NCBI GenBank assembly: GCA_977006965.1
Contig: OZ345356.1
Location: forward strand, 186,001 to 250,000
Source of the DNA: Phymatolithon calcareum
Lineage: Eukaryota; Rhodophyta; Florideophyceae; Hapalidiales
DNA length: 64,000 nucleotides
Reading direction: 5' to 3'
In this document: in pieces, positions 19,956-30,592 of the stretch
Layout: every line of letters starts with the position of its first letter
Position numbering within the stretch: position 1 is the first letter of the stretch
The notes under the pieces: generated by a model
The model's database searches: none
Told to the model about the DNA's origin: nothing
The model's input: only the letters and a program-made list of their open reading frames with translations
Translations under genes and position numbers: made by a program

Positions 19956-22654
19956 TATTGAGTACCCATGATACAAGTGTTCTTCTACTACCCAGATACA
20001 CATCCTTCATATACATTACATCATAGGTCCACACATGTTCCTGATCAGGGACACACATCTTTAGCCTAGTCGTCCTATCATATTGTCTCAACAGTCAGCG
20101 CTGCAGTTCTGCTGCACTCAATGGGGACTTGATCGAAGACTTTGACGAAATCGCAATGATGGCAGATTGATCTGTGCGTCAAAAAATGAGTTTTGGAAAG
20201 GCTGGTACCTACCTGAAGACTTGTACGTATTTAGCATTGAACAGTTTACAAAAGCCGTAAGTACCTATCGATACTACCCTCGCCGTGAGGACGTGGTGCC
20301 ACTATAGAGAAGCCACCTCTGTAACAAGAATATGATAATTTATAATAAAACGTCCCAGACCCGCTATGCTCCTATACTCATTGAGCTCTCAGGCTGTCGA
20401 GAGTGGCTTGTACTCAAACTTCCTGGAGGCCTCTTATCTTCGGTGATGACCCTAAACAGGCCGTGTCGGATTCACTTCTATCACTTCGGGTCATACCACC
20501 CACGTCCACACGAAGTAAAGTACTGAGTTTCTTGACAGCCGTGTTCAGTTTCATGTCGTAAATATGTAGATTTAGTGAGAAGGTTCCAGCTGTCCCAACT
20601 TGAGGAAAGTCGGCATCAATGGCTCTGACGACAAAATTCTATTCTTCATGCAAGACAATAAATTCCTTAAGCAGTTTGTCCCGGAGCCCGTATGCCCTGT
20701 TGTAGTCACAGTCACTCTGGTCTCCCGGGGTGCCAACGTCAGCTCCAATATTACACTATTTAAAATGAGTATTTCGCACCAGGTGGGCTTTTCGAAAGCA
20801 ATACTTTTTTATTGCAATTTTTTAAAGCCCCACAGTCATACGAATATACGGGCAAGGCTTCCTAAGGTACTATCCTCACTAGCGCGGCTCTACTCTTATG
20901 TCTGGTATTCTATCTGAGCCCCTAGTATGTAACTCGGTTGCTTTTGATAGCTCTTCGTAGCAGTTGTCGAGGCGTCGCTTCTTCTTTCAGTACAGGTCTT
21001 CTTCATTCTCTCGATGATGTTTTTGCTGAAGAGCAAAATGTCATCTAGTGACTTCTCAGTTGCCGCTCTGTCTTTTTCCTTGAGTACATAGGCTGAGAAG
21101 TTGCGATTCAGGGTCTCCATGTGTGCTGTCTGACTTTGTTGCCGAATCTATCTGCCATCAGTGTTGTAGACACTTGGGGAAATCTTCCAAAGGTGTACTG
21201 AACCGCCAGTTGCCTGTGTTTCAGTTGTGGAAATTTAAGCATTGTAGGGAGTTCTCATGTCTTGTTGTACGGAATTTTCCTCTTTCTCTTCGATTCAATC
21301 GAAAGCAATACTGCAAGATTTCCCCGAAGATTAGCATCCATCCGAGCCATCTGTCCACGTTAAAGTTTGGGTATCTTTTTGCAAAGGTGGGCAAGAACCC
21401 ATTTCCTGTCGACTATCCACTTTCTATGGCTTGGTCGTCTTGTTCATTTAAAAACTGCATTCCTAAGCGCACAAGTGTGGACAACGTATGAAGGCAAAAC
21501 GATAGAGTTGGGGCCATTTCCCGGGGTCCCAATCGCTGGAGGGCCTAGGACAAACCTCATAAGCCGTTGTGCATTTTCTAGGTGGAAAAAATCTAGAGTA
21601 GAAAATTCCAGCTAATTTAATACTAATTATAGATAAATAATTAGGCAGAACCGTGGAACACCACCAGAAGAGGCTCTTCGGTGGACAGAATCAAGCGAAG
21701 TATTCTTGGCACACGAAAAGATGCCCCAAGCGTTAGCAGATGCACTGGTGACTTTTAAATAAAAATCTACATTTCTTCTTCTTCTCTGTCAAGAGAACTT
21801 TGATGATTTGGAAATCAATTGGTTTTACTTTGTCCATGCAGTAACACTGCCCACAGTATGGGCCCGACTGACTTCCGTCCAACACAGTGAACGGCAATGA
21901 GGGCATAGTAAGTGGAGACCCAATGAAACGATGTCCGGCGAATAGGATATTCCCGACAGACACCACCTAAGAAGTAACACTTCGTCTGCTCCGGTGCCCT
22001 TTCAACCAGAGGACGAAGAAAACTCTCCATCTTCTTGCCCTCCGTTCACGCAGAGACTGCTATCACCTCTGTGTGGGAGTCGTCGAGATGACATGTTTTG
22101 GCGATTCATCATACTCTAAGGTCTAGCCTAGGGCAATGAGCTCTGGGAAAGGTTTGCTGACACTTTGAATTATGTATCGCATGAAGAAGGAAAGAGAGAG
22201 TTTTGTATTTCTTCGTCCACGCCTCTCCTAACCATTGGGGAAACAATTCTAAAAAGCTGCGAGGACGACCCTAAATGCTCCTTTTCAAAACCCGCTGCAT
22301 AATCAGAATGCAACTCCAAAACCTACCTGTTTTCTAAGGAAGAGTTTCTTGAGGGAGAAATCATTGTGCCTTGAGCGGCAAGGAGAAGTTGTCGGCTCTT
22401 GCCTTGCGGCGATGCTCGTGGGACGTTCCAGCCGCCCACACACTTCTCTGTGCAGGAGCGCCACTAGGGAGTTTAGGGATATCCAGCATCGGAGGCGGGA
22501 TCCAGGCCCAGGCTACTAGAGCGAGCCCCGTTAAAGCTCCGGAGTGATGAACTTTCACCGGGTGCACCCCAGGTGCTCATGCCTTTGATTGTTTGTATGA
22601 AACGGCGTTCCACTGTATCCTTCAATTACATCTCTTGAAACTACAAGTGTCAAA
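19956..22654. other. Intergenic with LINE/SINE tails
   Basis: No gene recognised. About 20815-20870 resembles, in reverse, the LINE-D 3' tail at 39495-39560 (AAAGCCCCACAG...GGGCAAGGCTTCCT). About 21661-21790 is a copy of a tail family ending in GCCCCAAGCG...AAATAAAAATCT plus TTC repeats. About 22285-22370 matches 24915-24980 (CTCCAAAACCTACCT...). The remaining sequence holds only short frames. Confidence 0.5.
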
Positions 22655-23980
22655 ATGCAATTAGACCTCAGCTGTCATCGCGAAGCAATCTTTCCAACCT
22701 CCCGTATCCCTTCACGATCTCCCGATCAGCCGACCATGACGAGTGCATGGCGATCCCTGACGTTCGCCGCCGCTACTCCACTGCCCGCCGCGGCGCTCGG
22801 CCCGCCGCGGGTCAAATGCCCATCGCGGCGCCCGCGCCCGCGGATGTACGAACCGGGTCCTGCCGCCGCTCGGCAACTCGCAGCGGCTGCATTGGCGGGC
22901 GCGGTGATTAGCTCTGGAGTGCTCATCGGCGCGAACATACTGCGCGCGCCGACACTCCCCCCAAACTCCTTCGCGCAGGCTGGCACATTCCGTGCTGCCG
23001 AATCGGACGTGATATCGCTCTTCGAGCGTGCCACTCAAAGCGTGGCGTTTGTAACGACGTACAACAGTTCGCGCGGCGCATTCTCGCTCAACTCCATGGA
23101 GGTGCCCGCTGGCACAGGGTCCGGCATTGTGTGGGACCGCGAGGGGCGCGTCATCACGAATTTTCACGTCATTCGCAGTGCATCAGGCGCGAAGATCACA
23201 CTGGCGAACAAGAAGGTTTACGACGCCAGCTTGGTTGGATATGACGCCGACAAGGATATCGCTGTATTGCAGATCGAGGCGCCTCCGAAAGAGCTTGTGC
23301 CGGTCGAGATCGGGGAGAGCAATAATTTGCGCGTTGGACAGAGCACGTACGCGATTGGAAATCCCTTCGGACTTGACCATACGCTCACAACCGGTGTGCT
23401 TTCAGGGTTGGGGCGCGAGATGAGAAGTCCGACGGGACGCACGATATCGAATTGTATTCAGACGGAGGCGGCTATCAACCCTGGGAACTCTGGTGGTCCG
23501 CTATTGGACTCACGCGGAAGGCTGATTGGGATGAATACGAGCATCTATTCTCCGAGCGGGGCGAGCGCCGGCGTTGGGTTTGCCATTCCTGTGGATACGA
23601 TGAAGGTAATTGCGAGCGCGCTGATTAAGAACGGGCGCATTGTCCGCCCCATTATCGGTATAAGCTATTTGGAAAGTTCGCAGGCACGCGCGCTGGGCAT
23701 TGCGAAAGGCGTGTTGGTGCTCGACGTCCCGAGTGGCAGTCCGGCAGAAAAAGCGGGTCTGAAGGGCACTGTGCGCTCCAGTTTCGGGAGTATCGAGCCT
23801 GGTGATGTGATCGTGGAGATGAACGGGCACGAGATTGCGAACGAGGCAGACCTTTTCAGGGAGCTTGACGATCATCAGGTGGGGGACGTGGTGCGTATTG
23901 GCGTGAAGAACATGGTGACAGGCGATAGGACCATCACGCTGAAGTTAAGCGCAAGTCAAAGTGAGAGAGAGTCATTTTGA
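22655..23980 (+). CDS. DEG1: Deg1/HtrA-type serine protease, plastid (thylakoid) targeted
   Basis: 441 residues. A trypsin-like HtrA domain at about 115-320 has the full triad: His171 in TNFHVI, Asp201 in DADKDIAVLQ and Ser279 in NPGNSGGP. One PDZ domain follows (about 335-435: GISYLESSQARALGI...GDVIVEMNG). One PDZ plus this spacing matches plant Deg1, which degrades damaged photosystem II proteins in the thylakoid lumen. The first 110 residues are rich in Ser, Arg, Pro and Ala, with a hydrophobic LAAAALAGAVISSGVLIGA stretch near 75-93. This fits a bipartite plastid plus lumen signal. Met1 (ATG at 22655) is used; Met28 (22736) is an alternative. The 5' third is markedly GC-rich compared with its flanks. 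The frame is intact in one exon. The symbol follows the plant orthologue by inference. Confidence 0.92.
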   Translation: MQLDLSCHREAIFPTSRIPSRSPDQPTMTSAWRSLTFAAATPLPAAALGPPRVKCPSRRPRPRMYEPGPAAARQLAAAALAGAVISSGVLIGANILRAPTLPPNSFAQAGTFRAAESDVISLFERATQSVAFVTTYNSSRGAFSLNSMEVPAGTGSGIVWDREGRVITNFHVIRSASGAKITLANKKVYDASLVGYDADKDIAVLQIEAPPKELVPVEIGESNNLRVGQSTYAIGNPFGLDHTLTTGVLSGLGREMRSPTGRTISNCIQTEAAINPGNSGGPLLDSRGRLIGMNTSIYSPSGASAGVGFAIPVDTMKVIASALIKNGRIVRPIIGISYLESSQARALGIAKGVLVLDVPSGSPAEKAGLKGTVRSSFGSIEPGDVIVEMNGHEIANEADLFRELDDHQVGDVVRIGVKNMVTGDRTITLKLSASQSERESF

Positions 23981-25474
23981 ATTTTACCTTGTCTACACAG
24001 GAGAGTCGGTAAACCACAATAGATAGTCCACTTTATCTCGAGCAAAACTGTAGATAGCTTCCAGCTCAATGAGATTGCGAAAGTTCCTTAACGCGCATTG
24101 GAAAACATCTGGAAAGCTGCTTAACTCAACCTCACTTCGAAAAATTTATTTTTTAGTCCACTGAATCGGGTTGCACAGACAAAAGAGAAACTCTTCTTTC
24201 GACAGAATCCAGCCACAACCTCTTGGAGTTAGAAAAGTTGCCCCAAGCGTCAGCAGATGCGTTGGTAATTTTCAAATAAAAATCTATCTTTCTTCTTCGA
24301 AAACATTACTTTCCAAGTGATGCCGAACGCATGTAATGCAAACTCTACTTCGAAGCGCAGCAGGCGCAGAAGAAGGACTTGGCGCAGAGCTTAAAGATAG
24401 GTGTCATCTTGCGGACCATGGATAGCAAATGTATCGAATTTGACGATGAGGACGACTGTGGTAGGACTTCGTTCGTCTCTCGACGTGCCGAGCACGGATG
24501 AACGCATGTGAGACTGGAAAACCGTCCACAAGACTACCACGGTTAATGAAATTTTTGGAGTTCTGAAATTACTGCGGGGATTCACAACAAAGTTCAAACA
24601 TCATCAGGTCGTCGATTCGGTTGCACAAATCGCTGATTTTGTCAACGTATTTCCTCACGCATTGAATTATCACCTCCACTCCACGCCGTAGACAGATCCT
24701 CGGCGTCGGTAAAGTGGCCTCTTACGCCCGAGGGCGCAACGCCGACTTGACGGTCGAATTCCGCGGTGTGAACAGGTCGAGTGAGAAGGAAGAAGAAGAA
24801 GAGAAATTTTATTATAGTGTTACCAATGCATCTGCTGACGCTTGGGGCAACACTTCTGGCGAAACACGAGGACTCAAGCGGAACCCAAAAGCTCCATTTC
24901 GCTAAAAGTGGCATAGTCAGCAAAACTCCAAAACCTACCTCTGGTCTCACAGAAGAGGTCTCGAGAGGGAAAATCATATCGCTTCTATTACCACGCAGAG
25001 TATACCGTCTCTTGACGAGCGACGGTACGCACATGGGAGTTTGCGACGTCCCGAGTCGTTTCTGCGCCGAGGCGCCATGGGCGAGTTTAGCGACTTCCCG
25101 GGTCTGTCGTGCCGCGCGGCGATACACGCGGGAGGGTTACTGACGTCCCCAGTCTTGTCTGCGCCGGAGCGCCTTGGGCGAGTTTAGCGACATCCTGGGT
25201 CTTCGAGTATGAAAGAGCGCGGCAGGGACTACCCTCTCCCATTGAGTTTCTGCGCTAGCCGACATGGGCATTTGATCATCGAACGAATGTCTGTCCGGCA
25301 TAGTGGAATTGATGCATCGTTGTTCTGGAGGTTTTACATTTTCCCAGTCGAGATGGATTTGTAGATCAAAGGCGGTTTTGATTTGAAACTATTGTACTGC
25401 ATTCTACATTCTGAACCTTGAGACGAGAAGAAGAGGGGTGATTCCATCCGACGTTCTGTTTTTTCGACAGAAAA
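23981..25474. repeat. Intergenic: tail-family repeats and a tandem duplication
   Basis: No gene. About 24165-24300 (+) and 24781-24990 (-) are two more copies of the family at 21661-21790, sharing GCCCCAAGCGTCAGCAGATG and ending in a TTC/GAA microsatellite. These are probably LINE- or SINE-type 3' ends. At about 25043-25139 and 25140-25236 a 97-bp unit is tandemly duplicated (TCTGCGCC..GCGCC.TGGGCG in both). Confidence 0.55.
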
Positions 25475-25940
25475 AAACGATACAATCGCAAATGTAGACG
25501 CAAGAACGCAGAAGAAAGCAAATGGGATGCATATTTCCCTGCTAAAGCCGCTGGACGGGAGGGCGGGTGCCCTCCTCGGCCCATCAAGAGCGAGCTACCA
25601 CCATTTCTCACCCTCAAAAAAGCGAAGCACAGGCTTCTTTGCACGCACTGGTTACTTCATCACGTCCCATACTCCTGGCAAGAGCAAGCAGGAAACGAAG
25701 ATTCCGAACTAGATGAAGCCCCCAAGGATATTTCAAACTTAATGCCCAAAGAACGACTTTCCGATATTCAAATAGAGATGCTGGAAATGGCAGTTGCTGC
25801 TGTCCAAAGAAAATGTCCGAAATCAACTACTTAATGAGAACGTAAGCGAAGGACTGTAGTGCAACGAAAAGTCTCTCAGGTGCAATGATAATTGACCAAG
25901 GGAGCTTCAATTAAACAGAAATCCAATCTAATCCATTCTG
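25475..25940 (+). mobile_element. LINE-B 3' fragment
   Basis: It aligns with LINE-B from about 57665 to its end: GACGCAAGAACGC..., the Gly/Pro-rich GGRxPSSAHQE region and LKKAKHRLLCTHWLFH-like codons. It shares a 3' UTR ending GGGAGCTTCAAT(A/T)AAACAGAAATCC and an ATCC-type tail. Here the frame reads through the CCCTCAAAAAAGCG stretch where LINE-B has lost one C. A TSD was not established. Confidence 0.75.
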
Positions 25941-28286
25941 ATCCTTTTGTACTGGACAGCATTAAGCCACCTTGGAACGTTTGAAACGTTATTACATGTA
26001 CCCGTAGAAGCGCTGATAACTCTATTTAAATAAGCTCTCTCTCTTGCGCAGTGCGCAAGCGAAGTGCCGTAATCTATTACTGTAGGTCAAGCGCATCGAA
26101 TCAATAGTTTCTACGTAGAAATTGTCGGACGGTTTGCAAAAATTAAATTCAGCAAATCCAGATCGGTTTGTGCCATACTGCTCCCACGAGCAAGACGAGA
26201 GATTCTAGCTCGTCTGTTCGGACAAATGCTAACACGGAGGAGGTTGGAAGCGTCTGCAAAGGTGATCGATATCAATTTTAACCCTCTATATGCCTTCAAC
26301 GAGGTGCATACTGGTTCAGAAATGTCCATCCCAGCTGTGCACTATCTGTCCATAAAAAGGAGCTCTACGAGGCAGTGCTTACTGCGTAGCTTCTGATCAA
26401 AAATATGCCGCAGTTATACTACGGAGTGAAGATTATGCAGGTCGCTCAACTCGCGTATCAACTCCTTCGATGAGGTCAATTGTTTAACATATCGATTTTG
26501 ATTCCGGGGTAGTTTTGAAAGGTGGGACGCTTTTGGATGACGATGGCATGATCTGAATTACTCTCATCTTTCATAAGTGTTCGATTTCAGGAGCGTTTTT
26601 CGTCCTTTAAATGTCGCACTTTCGTCAAATCGAAACTAACTTCATGCCTCCAGCTTCATCACGCCACATGCATTAGGAAGGCATCCGTTGCCAGATGCAG
26701 AACGAGTGCAGCAGTGTACACATGGATGGAGGCCCCCGATGGTAGAAAGACTGTCCCACTGGGAGCGCGTGTGCCAATTTTGTGTCCCACTCTTGTTCAC
26801 CTTTGCCTACTCGGACGTCGATTTCAGTGACATTGATATTGCTGATGACCTTGGTGCGGAGGAAATCGCTGTACTTGACTTTTTCTGCTGACAAGACGCT
26901 GTCGCTGAACTTGGCCGAAAAGTACATTGAATTTGCATTACAAATTTGAATTTATATATTGAATTAGATTGCACTGCTCTACTCCGAAAATAACTCTCAT
27001 GCTAAGGTCGCGTCAAAGGATGTATAGCCGCTCACTTTCTCAGTGAACTTCTATTCGGCAAAGTTTTCCAGTGAGCTTCTCTTGCTCTGCTCTACGATAA
27101 AAGTACATGCGGGAAACCATAATTTGAGGATAATCCTCGGCTAAGAGCGCCATGCACGTGTTAAATATTTCATATGGAATATTCATTTCCAGGTGCAAGA
27201 GGTTCGAGCTATAGCTCGCATTGCCTGTTGAGAACGTCGGCAACGCTAGAAGAGACTACGTTGCTTTGAGGACTTCGTCCAGGATATAGTACTACGCATA
27301 TGCATGTTAGATATTACACGTAAAGACCACCCTGGAAATTCTTTAAAGCACTGGACTGTAAACCTACTATTTTTCCGGCCTTCCGCGGACGCGGGCGTCC
27401 GCTGGGAGAAGACAAATTTTAGTTTACAGACAGCGTCTCTGCATCCATCAGCTCCAGCGTACCACATTGCAGTTCGTGGCGGAGGGGCAATCATTGCCAC
27501 TCTTTCCGTTAACGGAGCCGGACACGTCCAGTTCACATTTCTGTACAGTATTACGTAAATTATGCTCACTCAACCCAAAGTCGATCAGCGACTTTCAGCC
27601 AGTTTTTGAAATGCCTGTAATCTTGTCCCACATCTGACGATTTTCGACCGCCCCTTCGGCTTCGAGGCATAGTACTGTAGCCACATTACAGTGACGGACG
27701 TGGCATTCGCCGCGTTGATTTCGTCTCGTGATTGATACAGATGCAAAATGTGTGCATCCTGCCGATTTCAAAGCAAGCCGCCGTATGCGGAATTATGAGT
27801 GGTTGCTGAGTTTTGCCGCAGTGAGCAATCTAGGGCAATCACACGGTGCGCTCTCCCAAAATTTGCACCTTGTTGGAGGGAGCGCGTACTGATCCCGCAC
27901 AACGTCTAAACAATGAGACGCAGGGGGCAACTTTCAAAAGCAAGGCATGCGCACAATGGCGCAATTCACAATTCAGTCGTTTTTCTGGAATGGTGCGTAA
28001 GCAGGTCAGATCATCCTTCTCTTTGCAACATCGATCGCAATTCTGCTTCCGTCTGGGGAAAACAGATCCTCCTCGCACTTCTCTTTGATATGGAATATAC
28101 GATCCTTCTGAATTTCCCTATGAGGCAAGGACGAGACCCCCAATCTTCGTGTCAGCTCTGCCTTCACGATCCTTCTGCACTCATTTAACAACGCACCCAG
28201 TCCCGTACAACGACGATCATCATTGTCTGTACGCAAGCAAGCGACTTCACCCATCCGTCCATTTCCACCTGGCGGGAACTTACAAC
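25941..28286. other. Intergenic, no gene recognised
   Basis: Scattered frames of up to about 110 codons on both strands lack recognisable motifs. The coding frame of the peroxidase gene extends open back to 28149, but the signal peptide begins only at the ATG at 28287. Confidence 0.35.
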
Positions 28287-29837
28287 ATGGGCATGTTTTC
28301 TTTTCTCTTTCCACTGCTGCTCGCAGTCCTTGCACTCGCATCGAAGCCGAAACCGCAATGCCGAAGTCACCTCAAGGTCCGAACTTTCAGCGGCCATTGC
28401 AACAATGTTCAGCGTCCACACTGGGGACAGACAAACCATCCGTTCCATCTAATCGCCCGCCCGGTGTCGTACAACATTGCGCATTTGCCGAATGCGCGCT
28501 ACGTCTCGAACGTCGTTTGCAAGGAGAGGCGTTCGTCGCCGAACCGTCGCGGCATGTCTGAATTGGTTACCTTTTTCGGCCAGTTTCTCGATCACACAAT
28601 TACTCGAACTCAGCGATCCGAAGTCGCATGGCCGATCGTTGTGCCTCCCAAGGACAAAAAGTTCAAAGCTGGCACCAAGATCCCGTTTTTCAGGACGGTC
28701 AAGAAGAAGAGAAAAATAGGATATTCACCTATTAATCAGCTTTCGTCATTCATTGACCTGTCTAGCATCTACGGGTCCAACAAAAAGGTTTCCAATTCGC
28801 TACGCACATGGAAGGGTGGTAGGCTCAAGACGAACAGCAAAGGTTTGCCTTCCACTAATTCCAGGGGACTCTTTGTTTCCGGAGATAGTCGACTGAACGA
28901 GAACCCGCTGCTGACGTCATTCCACGCGCTATTCATCCGCGAACACAACCGTCTTACGAAAGAGGTGAGAAAGGTTTTTCCCAAGATGAACGAGGAGGAC
29001 ACATTCCAATATGCCCGCAAGATTAACATTGCCCAATTCCAGGCTATCGTGTACTACGAGTTCATCCCTGCTGTTCTCGGCAAGGATCTTCCCAAATACA
29101 AGGGGTACAAGAAGCATGTCAAGCCTATGATATCCAACGCCTTTTCCACTATCGGCTTCCGTGTCGGACACACTATGATCAATGACAACATCACGACGAT
29201 ATTCCGGAACGGTAAGATTCGCAGGCGTAAGTTGAAAGACGTATTCAACAACCCTGTGCCGGTCATGAAGGACGGGCTTGCAAATCTCTTCCGTGGCATG
29301 TTCTGCACTCCGGCCGCCGAGGTCGACGCCCACATAACATCCGCCGTGCGCGACTTTCTGTTCGAGGAACGACATGTGCATCTCGATCTTGCCGCCCTGA
29401 ACATCCAGCGCGCCCGCGACCACGGCGTGCCACCGTACAACAAATTGCGCAAGGCGTTTGGGCTCCGCCCTGTGCACTCGTTCTCCGGTGTTACGCGCAA
29501 TAAGAAAATGCAGAAGAAACTGCGCTCTGTATACGGCAAGGTGAACCGCATGGATGCATGGGTGGGCGGTATTGCGGAGAACCATATGAGGGGGTCATCT
29601 ATGGGGAAGCTGTTCACGCGGATCTGGATGTGGGAGTTCAAACGTTTGCGCGAGGGGGATCGGTTTTACTTTGAGAAGAAGGGCCACTTCAAGACGTGGG
29701 AGATAAGGAAGATTCCGACATTACGCAAACTGTTGCTTCGTAAGACACCTTGGAGACAGCTGATGCGGAATATCATCATCAAGAATACTGACATTCCGGC
29801 CCATAAGGTACCGAAGAACCCTTTCTTTTCCCGCTGA
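28287..29837 (+). CDS. Animal-type haem peroxidase, secreted
   Basis: 516 residues. The start chosen is the ATG that opens a clear signal peptide (MGMFSFLFPLLLAVLALAS); the frame is open 46 codons further upstream. Landmarks of the peroxidase-cyclooxygenase superfamily are in order. Asp102-His103 in FFGQFLDH is the distal His plus the Asp that can ester-link haem. R202 and E205 in SGDSRLNENP are the catalytic Arg and second haem-linking Glu. FIREHNRL follows at 217-224, then the proximal His295 in GFRVGHTMIND, and LNIQRARDHGVPPYN at 371-385. All catalytic positions are present, so the enzyme is probably active, using H2O2 to oxidise substrates or halides. The residue after the distal His is Thr, where animal enzymes usually have Asp. 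The protein is very basic, especially the KKKRK segment near 140 and the C-terminus. Confidence 0.9.
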   Translation: MGMFSFLFPLLLAVLALASKPKPQCRSHLKVRTFSGHCNNVQRPHWGQTNHPFHLIARPVSYNIAHLPNARYVSNVVCKERRSSPNRRGMSELVTFFGQFLDHTITRTQRSEVAWPIVVPPKDKKFKAGTKIPFFRTVKKKRKIGYSPINQLSSFIDLSSIYGSNKKVSNSLRTWKGGRLKTNSKGLPSTNSRGLFVSGDSRLNENPLLTSFHALFIREHNRLTKEVRKVFPKMNEEDTFQYARKINIAQFQAIVYYEFIPAVLGKDLPKYKGYKKHVKPMISNAFSTIGFRVGHTMINDNITTIFRNGKIRRRKLKDVFNNPVPVMKDGLANLFRGMFCTPAAEVDAHITSAVRDFLFEERHVHLDLAALNIQRARDHGVPPYNKLRKAFGLRPVHSFSGVTRNKKMQKKLRSVYGKVNRMDAWVGGIAENHMRGSSMGKLFTRIWMWEFKRLREGDRFYFEKKGHFKTWEIRKIPTLRKLLLRKTPWRQLMRNIIIKNTDIPAHKVPKNPFFSR

Positions 29838-30592
29838 TGAGAATATGGCTTTTCGACGTGTATGAGCGACTGGTTTTCCCAATTGCTCTGCTTCTGTCTA
29901 TGCTTTGACTTTAGTTTAACTTCTAACTAAAACTAACTTCTACTCGCAGACATTTGGTCCCCCTGGTCTACCTATTGTAAATTATGGGAGATCAGATATG
30001 AGCAGACTGAAGAGCTCTCCTCATCTGGCCGTGATATCTGGTTCCCAGAGAGATATAGCAACATAGTGGAACGTAGGATGTTTTGCCTTTATTCCGGCAA
30101 GCGCTCTCACGTTGTTCCCGCAAAAGTGCATCACAGGTAGAATTGAATATTATCTCGATCTCCACTAGGTGCCAGAACTTCGTAACTATAGTGATCGCAA
30201 TATAGCTGTGTCGGTAATGTGCGGACAACCGGTGGAACCCTCGAGGAAATCGCATCCTAAAGTCCTACCGAGTCTGACCGAGCGCATCTGAGGAGCTCCA
30301 TCCAGATTTCAACCTGGTCAAACCCTGGACTTCCGCTTCCCTGAAGTAATCTACAATAGCGTGGGAGAACAAATGAAACGATTGCTCGATGTGGTCGAGC
30401 AGATGGAGGCAGATGTGGCACGGATGCCCCTTGGTTTCTTGCTGTTGAGATGCGCGAGCTCGCGAGTTGGGAAGTGCTATCATCCAGCGCTCGGGATCTT
30501 TTGATACATTTGATTTAGGTTCAGTGTTGGTCGCCGCTGGACCGCCTCTGGTGGCGATTTCTGCGGAATACGTGGCTTTTGTGTCCCATTGC
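29838..30592. other. Intergenic between peroxidase and LTR-1 copy 2
   Basis: No gene seen; no frame longer than about 90 codons here resembles a known protein. Confidence 0.35.

Noticed and set aside
22655-23980. Bacterial origin or contamination for the Deg gene
   Set aside because: The N-terminus looks like a plastid and lumen signal, and the flanks hold eukaryotic LINE-type tails.
28149-28286. N-terminal extension of the peroxidase
   Set aside because: It would place the signal peptide 46 residues inside the protein; the ATG at 28287 is a better start.
28929-29585. Minus-strand frames of about 200 codons opposite the peroxidase
   Set aside because: The peroxidase motifs on the plus strand explain the open sequence.
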